A DNA stretch of 58,177 nt from Acidobacteriota bacterium (GTDB lineage: Bacteria > Acidobacteriota > Thermoanaerobaculia > UBA5066 > Gp7-AA6), in the NCBI GenBank assembly GCA_027307335.1, contig DAHUXD010000061.1:1-58177 (forward strand), given 5' to 3'. The position numbers were made by a program, and so were the translations under genes. Below the pieces are notes generated by a model that saw only the letters and a list, made by a program, of their open reading frames with translations, did not search any database and was not told where the DNA came from. Below are positions 37,116 to 45,478 of the stretch, in pieces (positions within the stretch are counted from its first letter, which is position 1; each line of letters starts with the position of its first letter).

Positions 37116-37529
37116 ATGCGAGGCGATCAAGTCCGGGACCTGATGACCGAAAAGGTATTCACCCTGCGCCCGCAGGACGACCTCATGGCCCTTTACGATC
37201 TGATGGACACCAAGCACATCCGGCACGTCCCGATCGTGGACCGGGACAAGGATCTCGTGGGCCTGGTCACCCACCGGGACTTCACGCGCAGCGCGCTCGG
37301 GACCGAGGAGGCGCCGCTTTCCCTGCAGCGTGAGATGCTCGGCCGGCGAAAGATCCGAGAGATCATGGCGACCGAGATCGAGACCGTCGAGCCCGACGAG
37401 GACCTGCGCGCCGCGGCCGAGCTCCTGATCGAGAACAAGATCGGCTGCCTTCCGGTCGTCGAGGGGACGCACCTCGTCGGCATCCTCACCGAGTCGGACT
37501 TCGTCCGCCACTACGTCAAGAGTCACTAG
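37116..37529 (+). CDS. CBS-domain pair protein
   Basis: 137 residues, made of two CBS domains: QVRDLMTEKVFTLRPQDDL...HIRHVPIVDRDKDLVGLVTHRDF (about 5-60) and KIREIMATEIETVEPDEDL...IGCLPVVEGTHLVGILTESDF (about 75-132). Such stand-alone pairs bind adenine nucleotides and act as energy sensors. It follows the hibernation factor gene by 1 bp and precedes a USP gene by 24 bp, a combination that recalls dormancy regulons. Confidence 0.9.
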   Translation: MRGDQVRDLMTEKVFTLRPQDDLMALYDLMDTKHIRHVPIVDRDKDLVGLVTHRDFTRSALGTEEAPLSLQREMLGRRKIREIMATEIETVEPDEDLRAAAELLIENKIGCLPVVEGTHLVGILTESDFVRHYVKSH

Positions 37530-37553
37530 GGGACGCCCCGGAGGGAGGGGACC

Positions 37554-38000
37554 ATGAAACCCATACGGAACATACTCGTCGCCACCGACTTCTCCTCGGC
37601 TTCCCGTCCCGCGTTCCGCCGCGCGCTCGAGCTCGCCCTCGCGAACTCGTCGGCGCTCTGGATCGCGCACGTCGCGGCGCCGCCGGGCCCGCTGTCGCCG
37701 GATGGCTACGTGCTGCCTCGGATCTACGAGGAGATGGAGCTCGCCATCCGCAGCGACGCCCAGAAGCGGCTGCGGGTCCTGCTGTCGCGCGCCCGCCGGC
37801 TCGGCGTGCGCGCCCGCGCCCTCCTGTTGAAGGGCGCCCCGCACGAGGCGATCGTGCGCGCCGCTCGAAGCCATCGCTCCGACATGATCGTGCTCGGGAC
37901 GCACGGTCGCACCGGCGTGGCGCGTTTCTTCGTCGGCAGCGTCGCGGCCCGCGTGGTCGCCGCGGCGTCCTGCCCCGTGCTGACCGTCCGGGGCCGCTGA
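37554..38000 (+). CDS. Universal stress protein (UspA) family
   Basis: 148 residues. The classical USP domain begins RNILVATDFSSASRPAFRRAL, and the ATP-binding motif MIVLGTHGRTGVARFFVGSVAARV fits G-2x-G-9x-G(S/T). It would bind ATP. A GGAGGGAGGGG-type ribosome site precedes ATG 37554. It is third in the HPF-CBS-USP operon. Confidence 0.93.
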   Translation: MKPIRNILVATDFSSASRPAFRRALELALANSSALWIAHVAAPPGPLSPDGYVLPRIYEEMELAIRSDAQKRLRVLLSRARRLGVRARALLLKGAPHEAIVRAARSHRSDMIVLGTHGRTGVARFFVGSVAARVVAAASCPVLTVRGR

Positions 38001-38033
38001 GGCGGCCGCCCCGAGAGCCGCGCGGTAGGAGCG

Positions 38034-39227
38034 ATGGAAGCCGCCCCGGCGCCGCTCGCGCCGGCGCGAAGGCGCCTCGGGCGGCCGCGCCGGTGGATCC
38101 TCTGGGCCGCCGCGCTCGCGGCCGCCGCCGCGATCCTGCGCCTGACCGTCTTCGCGCCGGACGTCGTCCCCGTCACGGTATTCCCCGCCGAGAAGGGACG
38201 AGTCGAGCAGAGCGTCACCAACAGCAAGGCCGGAACGGTGAAGGCCCGCCGGCGCGCGACGCTCTCCTCGGAAATCGGCGGTCGGGTGATCGAGCTGCCC
38301 GCCCGCAAGGGCGTTCGCGTCCGCCGCCGCGACCTGCTGATGCGGGTCTTCGACGCAGATTACCGGGCGCAGGTCGGTGTCGCGGAGAGCACGCTCGCCG
38401 CGGCCCGGGCGACGCGCGCCGAAACCTGTCGCGGTGCCGAGCTCGCCGAGAAGCAGCTCGTGCGCAACCGGGCGCTCGCGCTGGACGCGCTCGTCTCGAC
38501 CGACGTCCTCGACCAGTTCCAGAGCCAGCGGGACGCCGCCGTGGCCGCCTGCGAGGCGGCCGCGGCGCGCATCCAGGAGGCGGAGGCGTCGCTTCAGGTC
38601 GCGCGGGTCAACCTCTCGAAGACCGAGCTGCGCGCTCCCTTCGACGGCGTCGTCGCCGACGTGGCGACGGAGCTCGGGGAGTGGATCACGCCGTCTCCGC
38701 CCGGGATCCCCATCCCGGCCGTCCTCGTCCTGCTCGAGACGGACTCGAACTACATCAGTGCGCCGATGGACGAGGTGGACGTCGGCAAGGTGCGCGTGGG
38801 TCAGCCGGTGCGGGTCACTCTCGACGCCTACCCGGGACGCTCGTTCTCCGGCCGCGTGACCCGCGTCGCCCCGTACGTGCAGGACGTGCAGGAGCAGAAC
38901 CGGACCTTCGAGATCGAGGCCGAGCTCGACGATCGCGCCTTCGCGGCATCGCTCCTGCCCGGCACGTCCGCCGACGTCGAGGTGATCCTCGCGGCCAGGG
39001 ACGGCGTGCTGAGGATCCCGAGCTACGCGCTGCTCGAGGGTGGACGGGTCCTGGTCTTCCACGACGGGCGCCTCGAGGGGCGGAAGATCGAGACGGGTCT
39101 CCAGAACTGGCAGTACGTCGAGGTCCGCAGCGGACTCTCGGCCGGCGATCCGGTCGTGGTCTCGCTCGACCGCCCGGAGGTGAAGGAGGGGATTCGGGCC
39201 CGGATCGCCGCGGAATCGAAGCGGTGA
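38034..39227 (+). CDS. Efflux periplasmic adaptor (MacA/HlyD family)
   Basis: 397 residues. A membrane anchor (about 20-40, WILWAAALAAAAAILRL) precedes a short biotinyl-lipoyl-like part with EIGGRVIELPARKGVRVRRRDLL, a coiled-coil hairpin (about 110-190), the second lipoyl half LSKTELRAPFDGVVADV, and beta-barrel and membrane-proximal domains. It is the adaptor between the following ABC transporter and an outer membrane channel; the TolC gene at 81-1382 could supply this. It lies 33 bp after the USP gene and may extend that operon. Confidence 0.9.
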   Translation: MEAAPAPLAPARRRLGRPRRWILWAAALAAAAAILRLTVFAPDVVPVTVFPAEKGRVEQSVTNSKAGTVKARRRATLSSEIGGRVIELPARKGVRVRRRDLLMRVFDADYRAQVGVAESTLAAARATRAETCRGAELAEKQLVRNRALALDALVSTDVLDQFQSQRDAAVAACEAAAARIQEAEASLQVARVNLSKTELRAPFDGVVADVATELGEWITPSPPGIPIPAVLVLLETDSNYISAPMDEVDVGKVRVGQPVRVTLDAYPGRSFSGRVTRVAPYVQDVQEQNRTFEIEAELDDRAFAASLLPGTSADVEVILAARDGVLRIPSYALLEGGRVLVFHDGRLEGRKIETGLQNWQYVEVRSGLSAGDPVVVSLDRPEVKEGIRARIAAESKR

Positions 39228-39928
39228 TCGAGCTCGAGACGATCGACCGCGACTTCGTCGTGGGCGATTCGGTCGTGCGCGCGCTGCGCGGTGTGTCGCT
39301 GACGATCCCCGACGGCGACTACTGTTCGATCATGGGGCCCTCGGGCTCGGGGAAGTCCACGCTCCTGAACATCCTCGGGTGCCTGGACCGGCCGACGTCG
39401 GGAATTTATCGTCTCGACGGCGTCGACGTCTCATCCCTCGACGACGACGCACTCTCCGCGATCCGTGGCCACCGGATCGGCTTCGTGTTCCAGTTCTACC
39501 ACCTCGTGCCGCGCCTGACCGCAGCCGCCAACGTCGAGCTGCCGATCATCTTCGCCGGCGCCGAGCGGCGGGAGCGGACCGAGCGCGTTTCCCGCGCCCT
39601 GGCGTCGGTGGGCCTCACCCCGCGCGCGCGGCATCTCTCCGAGCAGCTGTCGGGCGGCGAGCGGCAGCGGGTCGCGCTGGCGCGGGCCGTCGTGATGGGC
39701 CCCTCGGTTCTCCTCGCCGACGAGCCGACCGGAAACCTCGACAGCGCCGCCGGGGCGGAGATCGTCGCCCTGCTCGAGGGGATGAACGCGCGCGGCCTGA
39801 CGCTGATCGTCGTGACGCACGATCCGGATGTCGGGCGCCGAGCCCGTCATCGCCTCCGCCTGGTGGACGGCGCGATCGCCGAGGAGGCTCGCAGCGCTCC
39901 GACGAGCGTCCCGGGGAGCCCCGCTTGA
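39224..39928 (+). CDS. ABC transporter ATP-binding protein (MacB/LolD type)
   Basis: 234 residues from GTG 39224, overlapping the adaptor stop codon. Walker A GPSGSGKSTLLNILG, Q-loop VFQFYHLVPRLTAAANVELP, signature LSGGERQRVALARA, Walker B VLLADEPTGNLD and the H-loop VVTHD are complete. It energises the two permeases that follow. Confidence 0.96.
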   Translation: MIELETIDRDFVVGDSVVRALRGVSLTIPDGDYCSIMGPSGSGKSTLLNILGCLDRPTSGIYRLDGVDVSSLDDDALSAIRGHRIGFVFQFYHLVPRLTAAANVELPIIFAGAERRERTERVSRALASVGLTPRARHLSEQLSGGERQRVALARAVVMGPSVLLADEPTGNLDSAAGAEIVALLEGMNARGLTLIVVTHDPDVGRRARHRLRLVDGAIAEEARSAPTSVPGSPA

Positions 39929-41130
39929 GTCCCCGCGATCTGCTGGCGTTCTCGGCCGGGGCGCTCCGCGGCCACCGGCTCCGCACCGGACTGTCCCTCC
40001 TGGGTGTCGCGATCGGCGTCGCCTCGGTGGTGCTCCTGACGAGCCTCGGCGAGGGCGCGCGCCTCTACGTCACGGGAGAGTTTGCGTCGCTCGGGACCAA
40101 CCTCGTGATCATCCTGCCCGGGAAGACGGAGACGACCGGCGTGACGCCCTTCATCTCGGGAGTCACGCACGATCTCACGGTCGAGGACGGCGAGACGATC
40201 CTGCGACGCGTGCGCCCGGTGCGCCGCGTCGCCCCGCTCGCCTTCGGCACCGCGCCGGTGAGATTCGGCGAACGCTCGCGGGACGTGGCCGTCATCGGGA
40301 CGACCGCGGACTTCCTCGGCGTGCGCAACATCCGGCTCCAGAGCGGCCGCTACCTGCCGGTCGGCGAGGCGGCGCTCGGCCAGAAGGTGTGCGTGATCGG
40401 CGCAAAGGTCCGGGAGGAGCTCTTCGGCGGGCGCAACCCGCTCGGGGAGGCCGTGCGCCTCGGGCCCGAACGGTTCCGCGTGGTCGGGGTGTTGGCGCCC
40501 CGCGGCGTGTCGATCGGCATGGACCTCGACGACATGGTGCAGGTGCCGGTGACGGCGGCGCTGCGGCTCTTCAACCAGTCGAGCCTCTTCCGGATCCTGG
40601 TCGAGGTCCGCTCGAACGCCGAGATCCCTCCCGCGAAGGCGGCGATCGAGGCGCTCCTGCGGGAGCGGCACGGCGGGGCGGAGGACGTCACGCTCCTGAC
40701 GCAGGACTCGGTCCTCGCGACGTTCGGCAGGATCCTCGGGCTCCTGACCGCCGCGCTCGCCGGGATCGCGGCGATCTCGCTGACGGTGGCGGGGCTGGGA
40801 ATCATGAACGTGATGCTCGTCGCCGTATCTGAGCGAACGCGCGAAATCGGTCTCCTCAGGGCGCTCGGCGTCACGGGCCGGCAGATCGTCGCGGTCTTCC
40901 TCGTCGAGGCGGCGATCCTCTCGACGGCCGGCGGCGCGGCCGGGCTCGCGGCCGCGTTCGCCGGAGCGGGGATCCTGCGTCACCTGTTCCCGTCCTTCCC
41001 CGTGCAGCCGCCGGCCTGGGCCGTGGCGGCCGCAGTCGCCGTCTCGCTGGTCGTCGGGCTCCTCTTCGGTGCGATGCCGGCGCGCCGCGCCGCGAGGCTC
41101 GATCCCATCCAGGCCCTGGCGCGCCGATGA
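39925..41130 (+). CDS. ABC transporter permease, MacB-PCD/FtsX family (first copy)
   Basis: 401 residues from TTG 39925, which overlaps the ATPase stop (TTGA). An N-terminal membrane helix (LRTGLSLLGVAIGVASVVLLTSLGEGAR) is followed by a large periplasmic domain (about 55-280) and three C-terminal helices with the FtsX signature VSERTREIGLLRALGVTGRQI. It ends in MPARRAARLDPIQALARR, as MacB-type permeases do. Confidence 0.92.
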   Translation: MSPRDLLAFSAGALRGHRLRTGLSLLGVAIGVASVVLLTSLGEGARLYVTGEFASLGTNLVIILPGKTETTGVTPFISGVTHDLTVEDGETILRRVRPVRRVAPLAFGTAPVRFGERSRDVAVIGTTADFLGVRNIRLQSGRYLPVGEAALGQKVCVIGAKVREELFGGRNPLGEAVRLGPERFRVVGVLAPRGVSIGMDLDDMVQVPVTAALRLFNQSSLFRILVEVRSNAEIPPAKAAIEALLRERHGGAEDVTLLTQDSVLATFGRILGLLTAALAGIAAISLTVAGLGIMNVMLVAVSERTREIGLLRALGVTGRQIVAVFLVEAAILSTAGGAAGLAAAFAGAGILRHLFPSFPVQPPAWAVAAAVAVSLVVGLLFGAMPARRAARLDPIQALARR

Positions 41131-42329
41131 CGACCGCGGAGCTGCTCGCGTTCTCGGGGCGCGCGATCGTCGCGCGGCGCCTGCGCTCCGTTCTGACGAT
41201 CCTCGGCATCGTCATCGGGATCGCCTCGGTGATCCTGCTGACCTCGCTCGGGGAGGGCACGAAGCGCTACATCCTGGCCGAGTTCTCGCAGTTCGGCACG
41301 AACCTGATCGCCGTGCACAAGGGCCACACGTCCACGGGCGGTGTGCCCGGCGCGATCGGGGGAACGACGCGCCGGCTCACGATCGAGGACGCCGAGGCGG
41401 TGCGCCGCGTCGCTGGCGTCGAGAAGATCGTTCCGGTCACGTTCGGATCCGCGCGCGTCGAGGCGGGGGAGCGGGGACGCAACGTGATCATCTACGGCGT
41501 GACCTCCGACGTCCCGGACGTCTGGAGGTTCCGGGTGCGACAGGGGCGGTTCCTGCCGCCGGCCGACCCGCGGCGGGCCGCGCCGTTGACGGTGCTGGGT
41601 CCCAAGTTGTCCCGCGAGCTCTTCGGCGACCGGAATCCGCTCGGCGAGCACGTGCGGATCGGGGGCGCGCGCTTCCTCGTCATCGGCGTGATGGAGCCGA
41701 AGGGCCAGTTCCTCGGCTTCGACATGGACGACACGGCATACGTGCCGGTGGCCAGCGCTCAGGATCTCTTCCACCGCGACGAGCTGACCGAGATCGACGT
41801 GCTCTTCGGGCGGGAGGCCTCCGCCACGAGCGTCAAGGAGGGGATCCGGCGGGCGCTCATGGACCGCCACGGCGGCGACGAGGACTTCACGGTCACGACG
41901 CAGACCGAGATGCTCGACGTGCTCGGCCGCGTCCTCTCGGTCGTGAGCCTTGCGGTCGGCGGCATCGCGGCGATCTCCCTCCTCGTCGGCGCGATCGGGA
42001 TCCTGACGATGATGTGGATCTCGGTCGGCGAGCGCACGGGCGAGATCGGCCTCGTCCGGGCCCTCGGTGCGACGCGCGCGCAGGTGCTTTCGGTGTTCCT
42101 GGCGGAAGCGGCGATGCTCTCGCTCGCGGGCGGCGCGATCGGCGTCGGCGCGGGGCTCTCGATCGGGGCGCTGCTGCGCCTGGCCGCCCCGGGTCTGCCG
42201 CTCCATACGACGCCGATCTTCGTCGGCGCCGCGCTCGCGACCAGCCTCGCCGTGGGCCTGGCCTCGGGAGTCCTTCCGGCGCGCCGCGCGGCGGCGCTCG
42301 ATCCCCTCGAGGCGCTGCGGGCGGAGTAG
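41127..42329 (+). CDS. ABC transporter permease, MacB-PCD/FtsX family (second copy)
   Basis: 400 residues. It has the same plan as the preceding permease: N-terminal helix RSVLTILGIVIGIASVILLTS, periplasmic domain, FtsX helices with VGERTGEIGLVRALGATRAQV, and the terminal ARRAAALDPLEALRAE. The two are diverged paralogs and would form a heterodimer. ATGA-type overlap with the first copy. It converges with the PAS-LuxR gene, with only 18 bp between stops. Confidence 0.92.
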   Translation: MTTAELLAFSGRAIVARRLRSVLTILGIVIGIASVILLTSLGEGTKRYILAEFSQFGTNLIAVHKGHTSTGGVPGAIGGTTRRLTIEDAEAVRRVAGVEKIVPVTFGSARVEAGERGRNVIIYGVTSDVPDVWRFRVRQGRFLPPADPRRAAPLTVLGPKLSRELFGDRNPLGEHVRIGGARFLVIGVMEPKGQFLGFDMDDTAYVPVASAQDLFHRDELTEIDVLFGREASATSVKEGIRRALMDRHGGDEDFTVTTQTEMLDVLGRVLSVVSLAVGGIAAISLLVGAIGILTMMWISVGERTGEIGLVRALGATRAQVLSVFLAEAAMLSLAGGAIGVGAGLSIGALLRLAAPGLPLHTTPIFVGAALATSLAVGLASGVLPARRAAALDPLEALRAE

Positions 42330-42347
42330 GAGGGAGCGGGCGCGGGC

Positions 42348-43139
42348 CTAGCGGCGCGCTCGCACCGGCGCGGCGGTCTTCTTCGGAGCCGGAGGCTTGC
42401 GGGACTTCGCCGTCTCCCGCGAGGTTCCTCCGGAGCCGGAGAGCCTCGAGAGCGACGGCAGCTCGCGCATGTCGGAATTGACGAGGCCGTTCTGGTACGC
42501 GAAGGCGACGGCCGCGAGTTTCGTGTGCACGTCGAGCTTCGACAGAATCTTCGCGATGTGGTTACGCACGGTCACGGGCGAGATGAAGAGGTCCTCCGCG
42601 ATCCCGTCGGTCGTCAGCCCCTGGGCCATCTTGCGGAGGATCTCCTGCTCGCGCGACGTTAAGGACGCGAGCGTGCCCGCGGGGCCGCGGCCGGGCTTCG
42701 GCGCCGGGCCCTCCTCGACCGCCTCGGCGAGCTCGTTCTCGAGCGGCGAGGCCTGCGCCTCCGGGTCGCGGAGCACGTGCACGATCGTGGCGAGCGAGGG
42801 ATGGCCGCCCGAGATCGCGAACGGAGTCGCGCACAGGCGACGCGTCCCGCCTCCGGGCATCGGGTAGTCGATGAGGAACGCGTGGAGCTCGTCGTCCGGG
42901 TGCCGGCGCGCCTGCGTCGTCACCGGGCACGAGGCGCCGCAGTAGCGATTGCCGTACACGTCGCGGCCGCACATCACGTCGTAGCAGCGGCGGCCGAGGA
43001 CCTGATACGCGGGACGGCCGAGCAGGCGCTCGCACGCCTTGTTCCACAGGATGATCAGGTCGTTGCCGTCGAGCGCGAAGACGGCTTCGCCGCTCTTGGC
43101 GATCTTCTCCAGGACTTCGACCGGCTGAGACATTTGCAT
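42348..43139 (-). CDS. PAS-LuxR transcriptional regulator with four-cysteine PAS cluster
   Basis: 263 residues from ATG 43139. The PAS domain (about 5-125) starts VLEKIAKSGEAVFALDGNDLIILWNKACERLLGR and contains RCYDVMCGRDVYGNRYCGASC, a C-x4-C-x9-C-x3-C cluster. A linker rich in Glu and Pro leads to a GerE/LuxR helix-turn-helix (about 178-240), with LTSREQEILRKMAQGLTTDGIAEDL and SPVTVRNHIAKILSKL as recognition helix. The Cys cluster resembles the [4Fe-4S]-binding PAS of the oxygen sensor NreB (C-x2-C-x11-C-x2-C), here fused directly to the output domain. No receiver domain is present. A start further upstream (43322) is open in frame but gives low-complexity sequence unlike a domain. Confidence 0.85.
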   Translation of the reverse strand: MQMSQPVEVLEKIAKSGEAVFALDGNDLIILWNKACERLLGRPAYQVLGRRCYDVMCGRDVYGNRYCGASCPVTTQARRHPDDELHAFLIDYPMPGGGTRRLCATPFAISGGHPSLATIVHVLRDPEAQASPLENELAEAVEEGPAPKPGRGPAGTLASLTSREQEILRKMAQGLTTDGIAEDLFISPVTVRNHIAKILSKLDVHTKLAAVAFAYQNGLVNSDMRELPSLSRLSGSGGTSRETAKSRKPPAPKKTAAPVRARR

Positions 43140-43141
43140 CA
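43126..43141 (-). promoter_or_regulatory. Dyad TGATGC-AAAT-GTCTCA over the start codon of the PAS-LuxR gene
   Basis: On the minus strand the dyad (43141-43126) contains the ATG of the gene. No -10 lies at the usual distance downstream. A GATACC just upstream could be a -10 that places transcription start at the ATG, so binding here would block rather than activate. Confidence 0.42.
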
Positions 43142-43305
43142 GTATGGTATCTCGTTTCGGAAGGGCGGTTTTCCGTCGTTCCGGTCCGACGAAGCCGGCC
43201 GCGATCGGGGGCCCCGCGGCGGCCCCAACCCCCGTCGGCTGAGGGCCCTGCGCGAGGGCGAGGAGAATCCGCGGACCCGCGACGGCCTGACCGCTTCGCT
43301 CCCCA

Positions 43306-43321
43306 TGAGTCGTTTGCATCA
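43306..43321 (-). promoter_or_regulatory. Second dyad TGATGC-AAAC-GACTCA upstream of the PAS-LuxR gene
   Basis: The minus-strand dyad (43321-43306) lies 167 bp upstream of the preferred ATG, in the gap to the SDR gene. It resembles the copy at 43126 more than the others (AAAY spacer, CTCA end). No -10 is seen in register. Confidence 0.42.
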
Positions 43322-43350
43322 TGAGGGCCGCACCCGTTTCGACCGCAAGG

Positions 43351-44193
43351 CTACCGGGTCGACCGGATGCGCAGCGCCCGGCGCATCAGGCCGTCGAGAC
43401 AGCGATCGGGCAACATCCACTTCAGCGGGAAGAGAGCGCGGGACATTATTCCCACCGCGTACCGAGGGCGCGGCCGCTCGGACTCGATCGCGTCGATGAT
43501 CACGCGCGCGACCGCCTCGGGCGGCTGCACGCCCTTCTGGAAATCGCCCTCCATCGCGCGCTCGGCGAGCGCGTACAGCTCGCGATAGGGACCCGGCCGA
43601 GCGATCAGCGGCGCGACCACCGAGCGGGCGCGCTCGGTGAAGCGCGTCTCGATCGGCCCGGGCTCGACGAGCACGACGCGGATCCCGAACGCCGACAGCT
43701 CGACGCGCAGCGCGTCCGAGAGGGCCTCCAGCGCGTGCTTGCTCGCGCTGTACGGCGCGGCGAAGGGGATCGCGACGCGGCCGGAGACCGACGAGACGTT
43801 GACGATCGTGCCGCTGCGCTCGCGGCGCATCGCGGGCAGGACGGCCTGAATCGCCGCAATCGCGCCGAAGAGGTTGACCTCGAACTGGGCGCGCCACTCC
43901 TCGAGGGTCACCTCCTCGGCCGCGCCGTACTGTCCGTACCCGGCGTTGTTGACGAGGGCGTCCAGGCGGCCGGCCCGGGCGAGCGCCGCCTCGACGGCCG
44001 CGCGGACCGCGGCGCCGTCGGTCACGTCGAGGGCGAGGGTCTCCAGGCGCTCCGGGCGCTCGAGATCGGCGAGGTCATGACGGTTCCGGGCGGTCGCGAA
44101 CACGCGGTGACCGCGCGCGGCGCCTTCGAGGGCGGTCGCGCGGCCGATGCCGGAGGAGCATCCCGTGACGAGGATCACGCGCTCACGCGGCAC
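43351..44193 (-). CDS. Short-chain dehydrogenase/reductase (SDR)
   Basis: 280 residues. Classical SDR: VILVTGCSSGIGRATALEGAARG (TGxxxGIG), LDALVNNAGYGQYG (NNAG), catalytic Ser in IVNVSSVSGRVAIPF and YSASKHALEALSDALR (YxxxK). C-terminal extension typical of SDRs acting on lipids or retinol-like substrates. The substrate is unknown. It is alone on its strand, with the ECF sigma promoter region upstream. Confidence 0.92.
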   Translation of the reverse strand: MPRERVILVTGCSSGIGRATALEGAARGHRVFATARNRHDLADLERPERLETLALDVTDGAAVRAAVEAALARAGRLDALVNNAGYGQYGAAEEVTLEEWRAQFEVNLFGAIAAIQAVLPAMRRERSGTIVNVSSVSGRVAIPFAAPYSASKHALEALSDALRVELSAFGIRVVLVEPGPIETRFTERARSVVAPLIARPGPYRELYALAERAMEGDFQKGVQPPEAVARVIIDAIESERPRPRYAVGIMSRALFPLKWMLPDRCLDGLMRRALRIRSTR

Positions 44194-44305
44194 GGCGCGA
44201 TGTTACCCTTGAGACTCGCGGCGAGAGACGGGGTTCCGCGAAGGGCTCGCGGAGACGGACCCGTCCCAGAGACGAAGTTCTTTTCCTTCGAGGCATTTGC
44301 CGCGG

Positions 44306-44333
44306 TAAACCCCGCGCGGATCGCGGTCGTCTA
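44306..44333 (+). promoter_or_regulatory. Candidate ECF-type promoter TAAACC-N16-CGTCTA
   Basis: TAAACC (44306-44311) and CGTCTA (44328-44333) are 16 nt apart, the spacing and style (AAC at -35, CGTC at -10) of many ECF sigma promoters. It lies directly before the ECF sigma gene, suggesting autoregulation. Confidence 0.5.
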
Positions 44334-44339
44334 AAGGGT

Positions 44340-44954
44340 GTGCCCGCACTGGCGATGATTCCACGCGAGACGGCCTCCGAGATGGATGAAGCGGACCTGA
44401 TTCGCCAGGTCCGGAACGGGAACGCCGAGGCGTTCGAGCACTTCGTCCGGACCTATCAGCGCCGCCTGACGCGCATCGCGTACCGCTTCCTCCGGGACGC
44501 CGCCGAAGCCGACTGCGCCGCCCAGGAGAGCTTCCTGCGCGCGTATCAGAACATCGGCGACTTCCGGGAGGGCTCGACGTTCGAGACCTGGCTGACCCGG
44601 ATCTGCATCAACTGGTGCAAGGACCGGCTGAAGCGCCGCCGCCGCGTCGTGTTCTTCCACGAGGCGCCCGTCCGCGAGTCGGACGACGAGGCCGACGAGC
44701 CGGAGGAGCGGGCGCCCGCGGGAGACCCCTCGCCCGAGCGGCGCGCGATGGGACGCGAGATCCGGGAGCGCCTCGCCCTCGCGCTCGACAGCCTCTCGCC
44801 GAGGCAGCGCGTCGTGTTCGGGCTGAAGCACTTCGAGGAGATGTCCATTCCCGAGATCGCGGCTTCGACGGGGCTGGACGAGGGAACGATCAAGTCGCAC
44901 TTGTTCCGCGCCGCCCGGAAGATCCGGGAGCGGCTCTCGGAATTTCAGTCCTAG
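44340..44954 (+). CDS. ECF-family RNA polymerase sigma factor
   Basis: 204 residues if started at GTG 44340; ATG 44355 is the alternative. Region 2 is DEADLIRQVRNGNAEAFEHFVRTYQRRLTRIAYRFL...DAAEADCAAQESFLRAYQNI and region 4 is LDSLSPRQRVVFGLKHFEEMSIPEIAASTGLDEGTIKSHLFRAARKIRERL. An acidic linker (about 110-138) joins them. No ribosome site precedes either start; the predicted transcription start makes GTG 44340 leaderless. It is followed by an anti-sigma-like gene and a Spy-like periplasmic protein. Confidence 0.93.
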   Translation: MPALAMIPRETASEMDEADLIRQVRNGNAEAFEHFVRTYQRRLTRIAYRFLRDAAEADCAAQESFLRAYQNIGDFREGSTFETWLTRICINWCKDRLKRRRRVVFFHEAPVRESDDEADEPEERAPAGDPSPERRAMGREIRERLALALDSLSPRQRVVFGLKHFEEMSIPEIAASTGLDEGTIKSHLFRAARKIRERLSEFQS

Positions 44955-44962
44955 AGGAAGCC

Positions 44963-45478
44963 ATGGACGAGGAACGGAACGGAACCGGGACGCATCTGAG
45001 CGACGCGCAGCTCTTCGCGCTCGCCGCGCCCGCGGCGGGGGAGCCCGAGGCGCTGCCGGCGCACCTGTCGCTGTGCCGCGACTGCGCGCGGGCGCTGCGC
45101 GAGTGGAAGGCGGCGGTGGGCGCCGTCGGCGAGGCGGACGCGGGCGAGCTCGCCCGCCGCTCGCCCGAGGAATGGCGCGCTCGAGAGGACGAGACCCTGG
45201 AGGCGATCCGGAAGGCGGGCAGCCACCGCCACTCGATTCCCGCGTGGCGGTGGGCGCTCGCGGCCGCGGCGTCGCTCGTCGTCGCGGTGCTCGTCCTGAC
45301 CGCGCGCCGCACCGCGCCCCCCGTGGCCGCGGTCGCGGCGCATGCCACGCCCGCCGTGGCGGCCTCGTCCGACATGTCGGCGGCCGACGCCGCCGACGAC
45401 CGGCTCCTTCGCGACGCGTCGTACCTCGCGGGCGGCGGCGACGTCGACTCGGGATCGGGGCTGGAGTCTCGGCTGTGA
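44963..45478 (+). CDS. Membrane anti-sigma factor with zinc-binding-like N-terminus
   Basis: 171 residues. The cytoplasmic N-terminus has LPAHLSLCRDCARALREW, a His-x3-Cys-x2-Cys set as in ZAS anti-sigma factors. A single membrane helix (about 96-113, WALAAAASLVVAVLVLTA) leads to an Ala-rich periplasmic tail. Position directly after the ECF sigma gene (8 bp) supports the role. The ribosome site AGAGGAAG precedes ATG 44963. Confidence 0.82.
   Translation: MDEERNGTGTHLSDAQLFALAAPAAGEPEALPAHLSLCRDCARALREWKAAVGAVGEADAGELARRSPEEWRAREDETLEAIRKAGSHRHSIPAWRWALAAAASLVVAVLVLTARRTAPPVAAVAAHATPAVAASSDMSAADAADDRLLRDASYLAGGGDVDSGSGLESRL

Noticed and set aside
43140-43322. Longer PAS-LuxR protein starting at 43322
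   Set aside because: The extra 61 residues are low-complexity, the PAS domain starts right after ATG 43139, and a dyad lies across the upstream start as well.
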